Source of the DNA: Pseudomonas cedrina subsp. cedrina
GTDB taxonomy: Bacteria > Pseudomonadota > Gammaproteobacteria > Pseudomonadales > Pseudomonadaceae
NCBI RefSeq assembly: GCF_001983175.1
Contig: NZ_MNPW01000007.1
Coordinates: forward strand, 124,001-188,000
DNA: 64,000 nucleotides
Direction: 5' to 3'
In this document: piece by piece, positions 35,918 to 45,640 of the stretch
How positions within the stretch are numbered: the first letter of the stretch is position 1
Layout of the letters: every line of letters begins with the position of its first letter
Translations under genes and position numbers: made by a program
The notes under the pieces: model-generated
Seen by the model: the letters and a program-made list of their open reading frames with translations, nothing else
Database searches by the model: none
What the model was told of the DNA's origin: nothing

Positions 35918-36988
35918 ATGACCGTGAACAACTTTTCCGCCGCCCAGCGCAGCCGCGTGACCATGCTCGACGTCGCCCAGCGCGCCGGCGTGTCCAAGGC
36001 CAGCGTGTCGCGCTTTATCGGCGATGACCGCGCCCTGCTCTCCGATGCCATTGCCCTGCGCATCGAGCAAGCCATCGAACAACTCGGCTATCGCCCCAAC
36101 CAGATGGCCCGTGGCCTCAAACGCGGCCGCACGCGGCTGATCGGCATGCTGGTGGCCGATATTCGCAACCCCTATTCCATTGCTGTGATGCACGGCGTCG
36201 AAACCGCTTGCCGCCAGCATGGCTACAGCCTGGTGGTGTGCAACACCGACCGCGATGACGAGCAGGAGCGCCAACACCTGGCGGCGCTGCGCTCGTACAA
36301 CATCGAAGGGTTGATCGTGAACACCCTCGGCCATCACCTGGACCAACTGCTGGAACTGCAACGGGAAATGCCCTTGGTGCTGGTGGACCGCAAGGTCGAG
36401 CCGTTGCACAGCGACCTGGTCGGCCTGGACAACCCGGCAGCGGTGCGCATGGCGGTGGAACACCTGGAGCAACAGGGTTACCGCGATGTGCTGCTGGTGA
36501 GCGAAGCCACCGATGGCACCAGTTCGCGGTTGGAGCGCCTGGAGAGTTTCAAGGCCGAAATCGCCAGGCGTCCGGCGTTGACCGGTGCGGTGCTTGAGAT
36601 GGATGCCGCGCTGGAAAACAATCTGCAAAGCTTTCTTGCGAAACCTGGCCCCAAAGCGCTGTTCTGCGCCAACGGCATCGCCGCGCTGGCCTGCACCCGT
36701 GCGCTGAAAAACCTGGGCTGCCACCTGTTCGATGATGTCGGCCTGATCGCCCTGGATGATCTGGAGTGGTACCCGCTGGTGGGCAGTGGCATCACCGCCC
36801 TTGCCCAACCCACGGAGGCGATTGGCGCCACGGCGTTTGATTGCCTGCTCAAGCGCCTGCGCGGTGATACCGAGCCGACGCGTACCCTGGATTTCCTGCC
36901 CCAACTCATTATCCGAGGCTCAACCCGATCTCTTGTGGGAGCTGGCTTGCCTGCGATAGCGGTGCATCAGGCCAATCAAGGTGCCTGA
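35918..36988 (+). CDS. ptxS: PtxS, LacI-family repressor of 2-ketogluconate genes
   Basis: 356-residue repressor. The N-terminal LacI helix-turn-helix is TMLDVAQRAGVSKASVSRFI, the hinge helix region NQMARGLKRGRTRLIGMLVA, and a periplasmic-binding-like effector core follows. Identity is supported by the adjacent kguEKTD genes and by identical operators before both transcription units. The C-terminus is odd. After LPQLIIRGSTRS the last 17 or so residues (VGAGLPAIAVHQANQGA) are translated from a REP doublet starting at 36934, so the protein is about 15-20 residues longer than expected for PtxS. Confidence 0.92.
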   Translation: MTVNNFSAAQRSRVTMLDVAQRAGVSKASVSRFIGDDRALLSDAIALRIEQAIEQLGYRPNQMARGLKRGRTRLIGMLVADIRNPYSIAVMHGVETACRQHGYSLVVCNTDRDDEQERQHLAALRSYNIEGLIVNTLGHHLDQLLELQREMPLVLVDRKVEPLHSDLVGLDNPAAVRMAVEHLEQQGYRDVLLVSEATDGTSSRLERLESFKAEIARRPALTGAVLEMDAALENNLQSFLAKPGPKALFCANGIAALACTRALKNLGCHLFDDVGLIALDDLEWYPLVGSGITALAQPTEAIGATAFDCLLKRLRGDTEPTRTLDFLPQLIIRGSTRSLVGAGLPAIAVHQANQGA

Positions 36989-37021
36989 CACACCGCTATC
37001 GCAGGCAAGCCAGCTCCCACA
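36934..37021. repeat. REP doublet (REPIN) overlapping the ptxS 3' end
   Basis: Inverted TGTGGGAGCTGGCTTGCCTG arms, about 40 nt apart. The left arm and loop encode the C-terminus of PtxS; the right arm ends 20 bp before the kguE operator. Confidence 0.93.
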
Positions 37022-37040
37022 TTTGTTTTGCGTATAAAAA

Positions 37041-37054
37041 TGAAACCGGTTTCA
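37041..37054. promoter_or_regulatory. PtxS operator of the kgu operon
   Basis: A second perfect TGAAACCGGTTTCA, ending 13 bp before the kguE ATG and identical to the one before ptxS. Confidence 0.9.
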
Positions 37055-37067
37055 GAGATAAATAACA

Positions 37068-37850
37068 ATGCATAAACACCACGTCTCCATCAGTCTTTCC
37101 AGCTACGGCGCCGACCTGGTTCGCCAGCAGGGCCAGTTGAGTTTCGTCGAATTGCTCGCCAGCGCCGGTGCCCAACGCATCGAATGGCGTGAGGAATTGC
37201 TGACCGTCGAACAGCCCTCCGAACTGGCCCAGGCCGCCGCCGAAAATGGCCTGGAATCCGTGTTCTCATCGCCCCTGGAACTTTGGGTCGCCGGTCGCGC
37301 CCAACCGAATGCCGAACTCGCCGCCACCCTGGACCGCGCCCAGGCCTTTGGCTCTCGCTGGCTGAAAGTCTCCCTCGGCTATTTCACCGACACTAACGAT
37401 CTGGAAAGCCTGCACGCCCTGCTCGATCGCCACCCGGTCAAGCTGCTGGTGGAGAACGACCAGACCTTGCACGGCGGCCGCATCGAGCCGATGCAACGCT
37501 TCTTCAGCGAAGTCGAACGCCTGGGCCTGCCGGTCAAAATGACCTTTGACATCGGCAACTGGCAGTGGCAAGACCAATCCGCCCTCACCGCCGCGCGCCT
37601 GCTGGGCCGGCATGTGGATTATCTGCACTGCAAGGCCGTCGCCCGTCGCGCCGACGGCAAGCTGGTCGCGCAGCCTCCCGGCCCCACCGACCTGCATCTG
37701 TGGGAACAACTGCTCAAGTTGATGACTCCAGGTATTACCCGGGCGGTGGAATTTCCGCTGCAAGGCGATGACTTGGTCGACGTCACTGCGCGGCAGGTCG
37801 CCGCCCTCGCCCTGTTGGGCCAACCCCGTGCGGAGAATGCGCATGTCTGA
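37068..37850 (+). CDS. kguE: KguE, sugar epimerase/isomerase of 2-ketogluconate use
   Basis: 260-residue TIM-barrel protein of the xylose isomerase-like superfamily. It has QRIEWREELL, KLLVENDQTLHGGRIEPMQR and MTFDIGNWQWQDQSALTAAR, with metal-binding-type acidic and His residues (DYLHCKAV). First gene of kguEKTD; its exact reaction in the pathway is not settled. The region before ATG 37068 is AT-rich (AGATAAATAACA) with no good Shine-Dalgarno, so initiation may be weak or leaderless-like. Its 3' end overlaps kguK by 8 nt. Confidence 0.88.
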   Translation: MHKHHVSISLSSYGADLVRQQGQLSFVELLASAGAQRIEWREELLTVEQPSELAQAAAENGLESVFSSPLELWVAGRAQPNAELAATLDRAQAFGSRWLKVSLGYFTDTNDLESLHALLDRHPVKLLVENDQTLHGGRIEPMQRFFSEVERLGLPVKMTFDIGNWQWQDQSALTAARLLGRHVDYLHCKAVARRADGKLVAQPPGPTDLHLWEQLLKLMTPGITRAVEFPLQGDDLVDVTARQVAALALLGQPRAENAHV

Positions 37851-38784
37851 GATCGATATTCTGTCGTTTGGTGAAACCATGGCGATGTTCGTTGCCGAGC
37901 AGACCGGCGACCTGGCCCAGGTCGCCCAGTTTCACAAACGTATCGCGGGCGCCGACAGCAACGTCGCCATCGGCCTGTCGCGCCTGGGCTTCAACGTGGC
38001 CTGGCTGAGCCGGGTGGGCGATGATTCCCTCGGACGTTTCGTGGTTGATACCTTGACCCAGGAAGGCCTGGATTGCCGGCATGTGGCGGTCGATCCGCTG
38101 CACCCGACCGGCTTTCAACTCAAGTCCCGCGAAGACGCGGGCGCTGATCCCCAGGTGGAGTACTTTCGCAAGGGTTCGGCGGCCAGCCACTTGTCGATCG
38201 CCGCGATCAGCCCTGCCCTGCTGCAAGCCCGGCACCTGCATGCCACCGGTATTCCACCTGCCTTGTCCGAAGCTACCCGCGAGCTGTCCGTGGAGCTGAT
38301 GACGCAGATGCGCAAGGCCGGGCGCAGCGTGTCGTTTGACCCCAACCTGCGCCCGTCGCTGTGGGCCAACCAACAGACGATGATCCGCGAAATCAACGCC
38401 CTCGCCGCCAGGGCCGATTGGGTCCTGCCGGGCTTGAGCGAAGGCCGTCTGCTCACCGGTTTCGATGACCCGGCCGACATTGCCGCGTTCTACCTCGACC
38501 AGGGCGCCGAAGCCGTGGCGATCAAGCTGGGCCCCGACGGTGCCTACTACCGCACGCAGATGGACCAGGGTTTCGTGGCCGCCGTGCGGGTCGAAACGGT
38601 GGTCGACACGGTCGGCGCCGGCGACGGTTTCGCCGTGGGCATGATCAGCGCGCTGCTGGAAAACCTCAGTTTTCCCGAGGCGGTGCAGCGCGGCAACTGG
38701 ATCGGCAGCCGCGCCGTGCAGAGCCGTGGTGACATGGAAGGCTTGCCCAGCCGTTCAGAGCTGCCCACCCGATCCGTCGCTTGA
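37843..38784 (+). CDS. kguK: KguK, 2-ketogluconate kinase
   Basis: PfkB-family kinase, 313 residues, phosphorylating 2-keto-D-gluconate to the 6-phosphate in the cytoplasm. The N-terminal FGETMAMFVAEQTGD and substrate glycine motif AGADSNVAIGLSRLGFNVAW are present. The C-terminal signature DTVGAGDGFAVGMISALLEN holds the catalytic aspartate. Start overlaps kguE, indicating coupling. Product feeds KguD. Confidence 0.93.
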   Translation: MSEIDILSFGETMAMFVAEQTGDLAQVAQFHKRIAGADSNVAIGLSRLGFNVAWLSRVGDDSLGRFVVDTLTQEGLDCRHVAVDPLHPTGFQLKSREDAGADPQVEYFRKGSAASHLSIAAISPALLQARHLHATGIPPALSEATRELSVELMTQMRKAGRSVSFDPNLRPSLWANQQTMIREINALAARADWVLPGLSEGRLLTGFDDPADIAAFYLDQGAEAVAIKLGPDGAYYRTQMDQGFVAAVRVETVVDTVGAGDGFAVGMISALLENLSFPEAVQRGNWIGSRAVQSRGDMEGLPSRSELPTRSVA

Positions 38785-38829
38785 CCCACACCCTGTTGCC
38801 ACAACTACAACAAGCTCAGGAGCAACCCC

Positions 38830-40122
38830 ATGGAAACCGTGAAACTCGCCACCCGCCGTTGGTGGTACATCATGCCCATCGTTTTTATCACCTACAGCCT
38901 GGCGTACCTGGACCGCGCCAACTATGGCTTCGCCGCCGCCTCCGGGATGGCCGAAGACCTGATGATCACTCCTGGCATGTCGTCGTTGCTGGGGGCGCTG
39001 TTTTTCCTCGGTTACTTTTTCTTCCAGGTGCCGGGGGCGATCTACGCGCAAAAGCGCAGCGTCAAGAAGCTGATCTTTGTCAGCCTGATCCTGTGGGGCG
39101 GCCTGGCCACCCTGACCGGGGTGGTGTCCAATGCCTACATGCTGATCGTGATCCGCTTCATGCTCGGCGTGGTCGAAGCGGCGGTGATGCCGGCCATGCT
39201 GGTGTACCTGTGCCACTGGTTCACCCGGGCCGAACGCTCGCGCGCCAACACCTTCCTGATCCTCGGCAACCCGGTGACCATGCTGTGGATGTCGGTGGTG
39301 TCGGGCTACCTGGTGCAGCATTTCAGCTGGCGCTGGATGTTTATCATCGAAGGTCTGCCTGCGGTGTTCTGGGCCTTCATCTGGTGGAAGCTGGCCGATG
39401 AGCGTCCAAAGGATGCCAAGTGGCTGAGCGATGCCGAGAAACAGGAACTGGAAAGCGCCCTGGCTGCCGAGCAAGTCGGTATCAAGGCGGTGAAGAACTA
39501 CGCCGAAGCCTTTCGCTCGCCCAAGGTGATCATCCTGGCGCTGCAATTCTTCTGCTGGAGCATCGGCGTGTACGGCTTTGTGCTGTGGCTGCCGTCGATC
39601 CTCAAGGCCGGTTTGCAGATGGACATGGTCGAGGCCGGCTGGCTGTCGGCGCTGCCGTACCTGGCGGCGGTGATCGGCATGCTGGCGGTGAGCTGGGGGT
39701 CGGACAAGCTGCAAAAGCGTAAACGCTTTGTGTGGCCGCCGCTGCTGATCGCCTCGATTGCGTTCTACGCGTCCTACGTACTCGGTGCCGAGCACTTCTG
39801 GTGGTCCTACACCTTGCTGGTGATTGCCGGGGCCTGCATGTATGCGCCTTACGGGCCGTTTTTCGCCATCGTGCCGGAGATCCTGCCGGCCAACGTCGCC
39901 GGCGGCGCCATGGCGCTGATCAACAGCATGGGCGCCCTCGGTTCGTTCGGCGGTTCGTACCTGGTGGGTTACCTCAATAGCAGCACCGGTTCGCCCGGCG
40001 CGTCGTACCTGCTGATGAGCGGTGCGTTGCTGCTGTCGGTGGTGCTGACGATTTTCCTCAAGCCCGGCGCCAGTGATCGCGTGCGGGTGCCAACCCCGGA
40101 GTTGAAGGTAAAGACCTCATGA
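38830..40122 (+). CDS. kguT: KguT, 2-ketogluconate transporter (MFS)
   Basis: 430-residue major facilitator of the anion:cation symporter group, 12 hydrophobic segments. N-terminal RRWWYIMPIVFITYSLAYLD and RANYGFAAASGMAEDL are characteristic of hexuronate/ketogluconate permeases. The mid-loop motif region is FLGYFFFQVPGAIYAQKRSV. AGGAG lies 9 nt before the ATG. It brings 2-ketogluconate across the inner membrane. Its stop overlaps the kguD start (ATGA). Confidence 0.93.
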   Translation: METVKLATRRWWYIMPIVFITYSLAYLDRANYGFAAASGMAEDLMITPGMSSLLGALFFLGYFFFQVPGAIYAQKRSVKKLIFVSLILWGGLATLTGVVSNAYMLIVIRFMLGVVEAAVMPAMLVYLCHWFTRAERSRANTFLILGNPVTMLWMSVVSGYLVQHFSWRWMFIIEGLPAVFWAFIWWKLADERPKDAKWLSDAEKQELESALAAEQVGIKAVKNYAEAFRSPKVIILALQFFCWSIGVYGFVLWLPSILKAGLQMDMVEAGWLSALPYLAAVIGMLAVSWGSDKLQKRKRFVWPPLLIASIAFYASYVLGAEHFWWSYTLLVIAGACMYAPYGPFFAIVPEILPANVAGGAMALINSMGALGSFGGSYLVGYLNSSTGSPGASYLLMSGALLLSVVLTIFLKPGASDRVRVPTPELKVKTS

Positions 40123-41096
40123 AAAAATCTGTCGTGCTGTACAAGAAACTCTCCGCGCCGCTGATGGCCCGCCTGCATGAACAGGCCGAGGTCACGCTGA
40201 TCGAAGCCCTGGACGAGCCTGGCCTGGCCAAGCTGCGCGGTGCCCTGCCCGGCGCCCATGGCCTGCTCGGTGCCAGCCTGCGCCTGGATGCCACGCTGCT
40301 GGACCTGGCACCGAAACTGGAGGCGGTCGCCAGCGTGTCGGTGGGCGTCGACAACTACGACATCGACTACCTGACCGGGCGCGGCATCCTGCTCAGCAAT
40401 ACCCCCGACGTCCTCACCGAAACCACCGCCGACACCGGCTTTGCGTTGATCCTGGCGACCGCCCGGCGCGTGGTCGAGCTCGCCGACATGGTGCGCGCCG
40501 GCCAGTGGCACAAAAACATCGGCCCGGCGCACTTTGGCAGCGATGTCCACGGCAAGACCCTCGGCATCATCGGCATGGGCCGCATTGGCGAAGCCCTGGC
40601 CCAGCGCGGGCATTTTGGTTTTGGCATGCCGGTGATCTACCACAGCCATTCGCCCAAGCCGGCGGTGGAAGCGCGCTTCGGCGCGCAGTACCGCAGCTTG
40701 AATGACCTGCTGCAACAGGCTGATTTTGTCTGCCTGACGCTGCCGCTCACCGCCGAGACCGAAAAGCTGATCGGCGCCGAACAGTTTGCGCTGATGGGCC
40801 CGGAGACGATCTTTATCAATATTTCGCGGGGCAAGGTGGTGGATGAGGCGGCGCTGGTCGAGGCGTTGCAGCAACGCACTATCCGCGCGGCGGGGCTGGA
40901 TGTGTTCGAGAAGGAACCGCTCGATCATGGCTCCCCCCTGCTGCGCCTGAATAACGTGGTGGCCACACCGCATATCGGCTCGGCGACCCATGAGACGCGC
41001 GAGGCGATGGCCCAGTGCGCGGTGGACAATCTGTTGGCGGCGTTGGCGGGAGAGAAACCGAAGAATCTGGTGAACCCGGCGGCCTGGCAGCAATAG
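40119..41096 (+). CDS. kguD: KguD, 2-ketogluconate 6-phosphate reductase
   Basis: 325-residue D-isomer-specific 2-hydroxyacid dehydrogenase; reduces 2-keto-6-phosphogluconate to 6-phosphogluconate with NAD(P)H. Dinucleotide site KTLGIIGMGRIGEALAQRG, catalytic arginine in NISRGKVVDEAAL, glutamate in GLDVFEKEPL and histidine in TPHIGSATHETR are all in place. Last gene of the operon, linking 2-ketogluconate to the Entner-Doudoroff pathway. Confidence 0.94.
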   Translation: MKKSVVLYKKLSAPLMARLHEQAEVTLIEALDEPGLAKLRGALPGAHGLLGASLRLDATLLDLAPKLEAVASVSVGVDNYDIDYLTGRGILLSNTPDVLTETTADTGFALILATARRVVELADMVRAGQWHKNIGPAHFGSDVHGKTLGIIGMGRIGEALAQRGHFGFGMPVIYHSHSPKPAVEARFGAQYRSLNDLLQQADFVCLTLPLTAETEKLIGAEQFALMGPETIFINISRGKVVDEAALVEALQQRTIRAAGLDVFEKEPLDHGSPLLRLNNVVATPHIGSATHETREAMAQCAVDNLLAALAGEKPKNLVNPAAWQQ

Positions 41097-41123
41097 CCCC
41101 CTGACACACCACAAAACCAACTG

Positions 41124-41258
41124 TGTAGTGAGCGGGCTTGCCCCGCGCTGGGTGGCGAAGCCGCCCCAATGAAGACGCCGCTCACGTTCAGGATGAAACG
41201 GGGTCGCCTGGTTTGGGGCGGCTTCGCCACCCAGCGCGGGACAAGCCCGCTCACTACA
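41124..41258. repeat. Type 2 REP inverted repeat
   Basis: TGTAGTGAGCGGGCTTGCCC on the left and TCACTACA-ending complement on the right, arms about 43 bp. It follows kguD and lies next to a half type 1 REP. Confidence 0.92.
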
Positions 41259-41265
41259 AATTGCT

Positions 41266-41289
41266 ATCGCAGGCAAGCCAGCTCCCACC
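41266..41289. repeat. Orphan right arm of a type 1 REP
   Basis: ATCGCAGGCAAGCCAGCTCC then CACC: only the right arm is present; the matching left arm, present in the composites at 33337 and 45641, is missing. A broken composite. Confidence 0.8.
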
Positions 41290-41307
41290 GTTGAATTGCG
41301 GCGCTCG

Positions 41308-42933
41308 TTAGATAACGAACCGCGCCACCATCCCATTCAAATCCACCGCCAGGCGTGACAGCTCATGGCTGGCCGCGCTGGTCTGGTTGGCACCCGCCGC
41401 CGACTGCGTGGCCAGGTCGCGGATGTTCACCAGGTTGCGGTCCACTTCGCGGGACACCTGGGCCTGTTCCTCCGACGCGCTGGCGATCACCAGGTTGCGT
41501 TCGTTGATCAGGCTGATGGACTGAGTGATCTGCTCCAGTGCCACGCCGGCGGCGCGGGCCATTTCCAGGGTGTTCTGGGTGCGCTGGTTGCTCTGCTGCA
41601 TCGATTGCACGGCTTCTCCGGTGCCGTTCTGGATACCGGCGACCATTTTTTCGATTTCCTGAGTCGACTGGGCCGTGCGGTGGGCCAATGCCCGCACTTC
41701 GTCCGCCACCACCGCAAAGCCGCGCCCGGCTTCACCGGCACGGGCCGCTTCGATGGCCGCGTTCAACGCCAGCAGGTTGGTCTGCTCGGCGATCGCGCGG
41801 ATCACGTCGAGCACCTTGCCGATGTCACGCCCCTGAGTGGCCAGGCCTTCGATCATCACGGCGGTGTTCTGCACGTCCTGGGTCATGGTCTGGATCGCGC
41901 CGACGGTATCCATCACGCGGTCGCGGCCTTCGCGCGCGGCCTGGTTGGACTGCCCGGACGCCTCGGACGTGGACACCGCATTGCGCGCCACTTCCTCCAC
42001 GGCCGCCGTCATCTCGTTGACCGCCGTGGCCGCCTGGTCGATTTCGTTGTTCTGTTGCTGCAAGCCCTTGGAGGCTTCCTCGGTGACCGCGCTCAGTTCT
42101 TCGGCGGCGGAGGCCAACTGCGTGGCCGAGCCCGCAATGTGCTGGATGGTCTGGCGCAGGTTGGTCTGCATGGCCGACAAGGCGCTGATCAGGCGTGCCG
42201 GCTCATCCTTGCCGTCGTCTTCGATGGTGGCGGTCAGGTTGCCGCCGGCGATGCTTTCAGCCGCTTGCACGGCCTTGCGCAACGGCGTGACGATGCTGCG
42301 GGTCAGCAGCCAGGCCAGCAACACGGTCAGCAGCGCAGCGGCGACCGACACGACGATAACGCCGGTAATGGCGGCCTCGTAACTGTGTTCGGCCTGGGCA
42401 TCGGCGGCCTTGGCGCCGGCGGCGTTGAGGGCGATCAGTTTATTCAACTGCTCGCCCATCTGGTCGGTGCCTTCCTTGATGCGGCTGTTGATCAGGGCAC
42501 GCATTTCATCGACCTTGTCTTGCTTGGACAGGGCAATCATGTCGGCCTGGGCCTTGGCGTAGTTGTCCAGGGTCGTCGCGAACGTCTTGTACAGCACCGC
42601 CTCTTCGGCACCTGCCGGCAACGCGGCATAGTGGCTCTGGGCGGCCCTGACCTTGTCGACCAGCACGCCGATGCGGGTTTCGGCTTCCTGCAGGGCCGCC
42701 GGCTCACGGTTGACCAGCACGCGAAAGGACAGGATACGCATGCGCAGCACGTTTTCCGTCATGTGCCCCAGGTACGTCACGCTGGGCAGCTGGTTGGTGC
42801 TCATGTCCGACGAAGCCTGACGCATCAGGGTCATGCGGTTGACCGCAAACACCCCCAGGATGACCACCAGGACGGCGATGAAGGCAAACCCGAGGAATGC
42901 GCGAGGGGCAATGTTCAGATGACGGAGGGACAT
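41308..42933 (-). CDS. Methyl-accepting chemotaxis protein
   Basis: 541-residue chemoreceptor. TM1 ([20 protein letters not shown]) is followed by a four-helix-bundle (4HB_MCP) periplasmic sensor of about 150 residues. TM2 ([19 protein letters not shown]) and HAMP come next, then a long coiled-coil signalling domain. The hairpin tip contains [20 protein letters not shown] and [15 protein letters not shown], the CheA/CheW contact region. The C-terminus ends without a CheR-binding pentapeptide. Ligand not predictable from 4HB type. Monocistronic. Confidence 0.93.
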   Translation of the reverse strand: MSLRHLNIAPRAFLGFAFIAVLVVILGVFAVNRMTLMRQASSDMSTNQLPSVTYLGHMTENVLRMRILSFRVLVNREPAALQEAETRIGVLVDKVRAAQSHYAALPAGAEEAVLYKTFATTLDNYAKAQADMIALSKQDKVDEMRALINSRIKEGTDQMGEQLNKLIALNAAGAKAADAQAEHSYEAAITGVIVVSVAAALLTVLLAWLLTRSIVTPLRKAVQAAESIAGGNLTATIEDDGKDEPARLISALSAMQTNLRQTIQHIAGSATQLASAAEELSAVTEEASKGLQQQNNEIDQAATAVNEMTAAVEEVARNAVSTSEASGQSNQAAREGRDRVMDTVGAIQTMTQDVQNTAVMIEGLATQGRDIGKVLDVIRAIAEQTNLLALNAAIEAARAGEAGRGFAVVADEVRALAHRTAQSTQEIEKMVAGIQNGTGEAVQSMQQSNQRTQNTLEMARAAGVALEQITQSISLINERNLVIASASEEQAQVSREVDRNLVNIRDLATQSAAGANQTSAASHELSRLAVDLNGMVARFVI

Positions 42934-43167
42934 AAGGGAGGCTCTCAGAAGTAATGTTTGCTAGCGTCCTGCCGCGAAACGATCCGCCAGCGCCAACGCG
43001 CTGCACAGACCGTGGCCACCCCTGTTGGCATGGATAGGTAGGCCTATACGAGGTATCGGCTGATGTCGGGGTTTGGCGCAGGGCGCTTTATAAAAAATTT
43101 ATTACACTTCTGACGACTGGCCGTTTCTGGCATCCTGCGCCTCCCTTTTCTGACCCGAGCCCTCATT

Positions 43168-44599
43168 TTGTCTGACGCTCAAGCCCCCCGCCCGCGCTAT
43201 AAATCCGACCTGATCTACGGCCTGGAAGACCGCCCGCACTTCACCGCGGCGGTCTTTGCCGCGTTGCAGCATGTGCTGGCCAGCTTTGTCGGCATCATCA
43301 CCCCCACCTTGATCGTCGGCGGCGTGCTCGGCCTGGAAAGCGAAGTACCTTACCTGGTGAGCATGGCGCTGTTTGTGTCGGGGCTCGGCACCTTTGTGCA
43401 GGCGCGCACGTTCGGCCCGATCGGCTCGGGTTTGTTGTGCCTGCAGGGCACCAGTTTTTCGTTTATCAGCGTGATTCTCAGCGCCGGCTTCATGGTCAAG
43501 GCCCGGGGCGGCGGCACCGATGAGATCCTTTCGACGATTTTTGGCATCTGCTTTTTCGCAGCCTTCATCGAAGTGGTGCTCAGCCAGTTCATCGGCAAGC
43601 TGCGCAAGCTGATCACCCCGGTGGTCACCGGTACCATCATCACCTTGATGGGGTTGTCGTTGATCAAGGTTGCGGTCACCGACATGGCCGGCGGTTTCGG
43701 CGCCAGCGATCTCGGCGCGGCGAGCAATATGGGCCTGGCGGCGCTGGTGCTGCTGACCATTGTGGTGCTCAACCGCTTCAACAACCCGTTCCTGCGCCTG
43801 GGCTCGATCGTGATCGGCCTGACCCTGGGCTTCGTCGTGGCCTGGCTGATGGGCCGCGTGGACCTGGCGGCATTGCCCCAGGTGCCGTTGATCAGCGTAC
43901 CGGTACCGTTCAAGTACGGGTTCTCGTTCGATTGGGTGGCGTTTATTCCCGTGGCGGTGATCTTCCTGATTTCCCCTCTGGAAGCGGCCGGTGACCTGAC
44001 GGCCAACTCGATGATTTCCCAACAGCCGGTCAAGGGCCCGCTGCACATCAAGCGCATCAAGTCCGGCCCTGCTGGCCGATGGCCTTAACTCGGCGATGGC
44101 GGCCACCTTCAACAGCCTGCCGATGGTGACCTTCGCCCAGAACAACGGCGTGATCCAACTGACCGGCGTGGCCAGCCGCTACGTGGCGTACTTTATCGCC
44201 GGCCTGCTGGTGCTGCTGGGGTTGTTCCCGATGGTCGGCGCGGTGCTGCAACTGATGCCCAAGCCGGTCCTGGGCGGCGCGACCCTGATCATGTTCGGCA
44301 CCGTGGCCGTGGCGGGTATCAAGATTCTCGCCGAAGCCGGCCTGCATCGGCGCAATGTGCTGATCGTGGCGATCTCGCTGGGCATGGGCCTGGGCGTTGC
44401 CGCCGTGCCGGAAGTGCTGCGCGAGCTGCCCAAGGCGCTGCACAACATCTTCGAGTCGCCGATCACCGTGGGCGCTTTCTGTGCAATCGTGCTGAACATT
44501 TTCCTGCCTGAGGAGTTCATAGAGCTGGAAGAAGATGAATTCGATCCGGAGTCCTCGACCCTCAAAGTGATGCAGGACCCGGACGTCACCAAGAAATAG
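43168..44599 (+). pseudogene. Purine/xanthine permease (NCS2 family) with a frameshift
   Basis: Uracil-xanthine permease family (UacT/XanP-like) proton symporter. The first part (TTG start at 43168) runs to a stop at 44088; the C-terminal part continues in another frame to 44599 (MAATFNSLPMVTFAQNNGVI). A single extra C in the CCC at 44067-44069 explains it: removing one base gives the continuous sequence SGLLADGLNSAMAATFNSLP and a 476-residue protein of normal family length. N-terminal LEDRPHFTAAVFAALQHVLA and the QNNGV motif are intact. Either a true inactivating mutation or a sequencing error; the rest of the gene shows no decay. Confidence 0.88.
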
Positions 44600-44611
44600 G
44601 AGCACCGTTAC

Positions 44612-45073
44612 ATGCGCAAGCTCATGGTTGTATCGCTGTTGCTGCTGACCTTGAGCGCGTGCGCGCTGTTCCCCAACCGTGACCCGGTGAACATCAACGT
44701 GGTGGGCATCGAGCCGCTGCAAAGCCAGGAGCTGGAAGTGCGCTTCGCCGTGAAACTACGGGTGCAGAACCCCAATGAAACGGCCATCGACTACAACGGC
44801 GTGGCCCTGGACCTGGAGGTCAATGGCCGGCCGTTGGCGTCGGGGGTGAGCGATCAAAGCGGCTCCATCCCACGTTTTTCCGAGACGGTGCTCATGGTGC
44901 CGGTGAGTGTTTCGGCGTTTTCCTTTCTGCGCCAGACCCTGGGCCTGAGCCAGACCCAGAGCCTGAACAACCTGCCCTATGTGCTGCGCGGCAAATTGGC
45001 CGGAGGCCTGTTCGGCACGATGCGCTTTGTGGACCGTGGCACACTGGATCTTCCGAATACCGCTACCTGGTAA
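44612..45073 (+). CDS. LEA type 2 (WHy-domain) lipoprotein
   Basis: 153-residue lipoprotein with lipobox LLLTLSACALFP. The mature part is a LEA14/WHy-type beta-sandwich: VNINVVGIEPLQSQELEVRF, AVKLRVQNPNETAIDYNGVA (the conserved NPN) and LDLEVNGRPLASGVS. Such domains occur in desiccation and stress proteins; the bacterial role is unclear. It follows the permease gene by 12 bp and probably shares its transcript. Confidence 0.88.
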   Translation: MRKLMVVSLLLLTLSACALFPNRDPVNINVVGIEPLQSQELEVRFAVKLRVQNPNETAIDYNGVALDLEVNGRPLASGVSDQSGSIPRFSETVLMVPVSVSAFSFLRQTLGLSQTQSLNNLPYVLRGKLAGGLFGTMRFVDRGTLDLPNTATW

Positions 45074-45078
45074 ACGCC

Positions 45079-45630
45079 ATGCAACCTCTGTTGTTGACTG
45101 ACCGCCTGATCCTGCGCCCGCTGGTCCTGGACGATGCCGAGGGCATCCAGCGGCAATTTCCCCACTGGGCAGTGGTGCGTTACCTCAATGCCTTGGTGCC
45201 CTGGCCCTACCCGGCCGATGGTGCACGCACCTTCCTGGAAGAGAACGCCCTGCCCGCCATGGCCCGTCACGAGGAATGGCACTGGTCGATCCGCTTGAAA
45301 AGCGCGCCGGATCAGTTGATCGGCGTTATCAGCCTGATGGATGAGCAGGACAACAACCGAGGGTTCTGGCTCGGCCCGCAGTGGCAGGGGCAAGGTTTGA
45401 TGAGCGAAGCCAGCGCGGCAGTGACCGACTATTGGTTCGGCGTACTCAAGCGCCCTCTCATGCGGGTGCCCAAGGCCGCGCCCAACCTGGGGTCACGGCG
45501 GATTTCCGAGCGTACGGGCATGCGGTTGATCAGGACGGAAGAAGGCGAGTTTGTCGAGGGCACCTTCCCGCGCGACCTATGGGAAATGACCCGCGCTGAA
45601 TGGCTGGCAGCCAAATCTTCCGGCCGATGA
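45079..45630 (+). CDS. GNAT-family acetyltransferase (RimJ/RimL type)
   Basis: 183-residue N-acetyltransferase. N-terminal LLTDRLILRPLVLDDAEGIQ is the RimJ/RimL opening. The acetyl-CoA loop region is GFWLGPQWQGQGLMSEASAA, followed by NLGSRRISERTGMRLIRTEE. Six bp after the LEA-type gene, so likely cotranscribed. Substrate (protein N-terminus, amino acid or antibiotic) unknown. Confidence 0.88.
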   Translation: MQPLLLTDRLILRPLVLDDAEGIQRQFPHWAVVRYLNALVPWPYPADGARTFLEENALPAMARHEEWHWSIRLKSAPDQLIGVISLMDEQDNNRGFWLGPQWQGQGLMSEASAAVTDYWFGVLKRPLMRVPKAAPNLGSRRISERTGMRLIRTEEGEFVEGTFPRDLWEMTRAEWLAAKSSGR

Positions 45631-45640
45631 GCATCTAATA

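Noticed and set aside
43168..44599. Two separate permease genes
   Set aside because: The two frames join into one normal-length NCS2 permease when a single C is removed; the second part has no ribosome site and lacks the first half of the fold.
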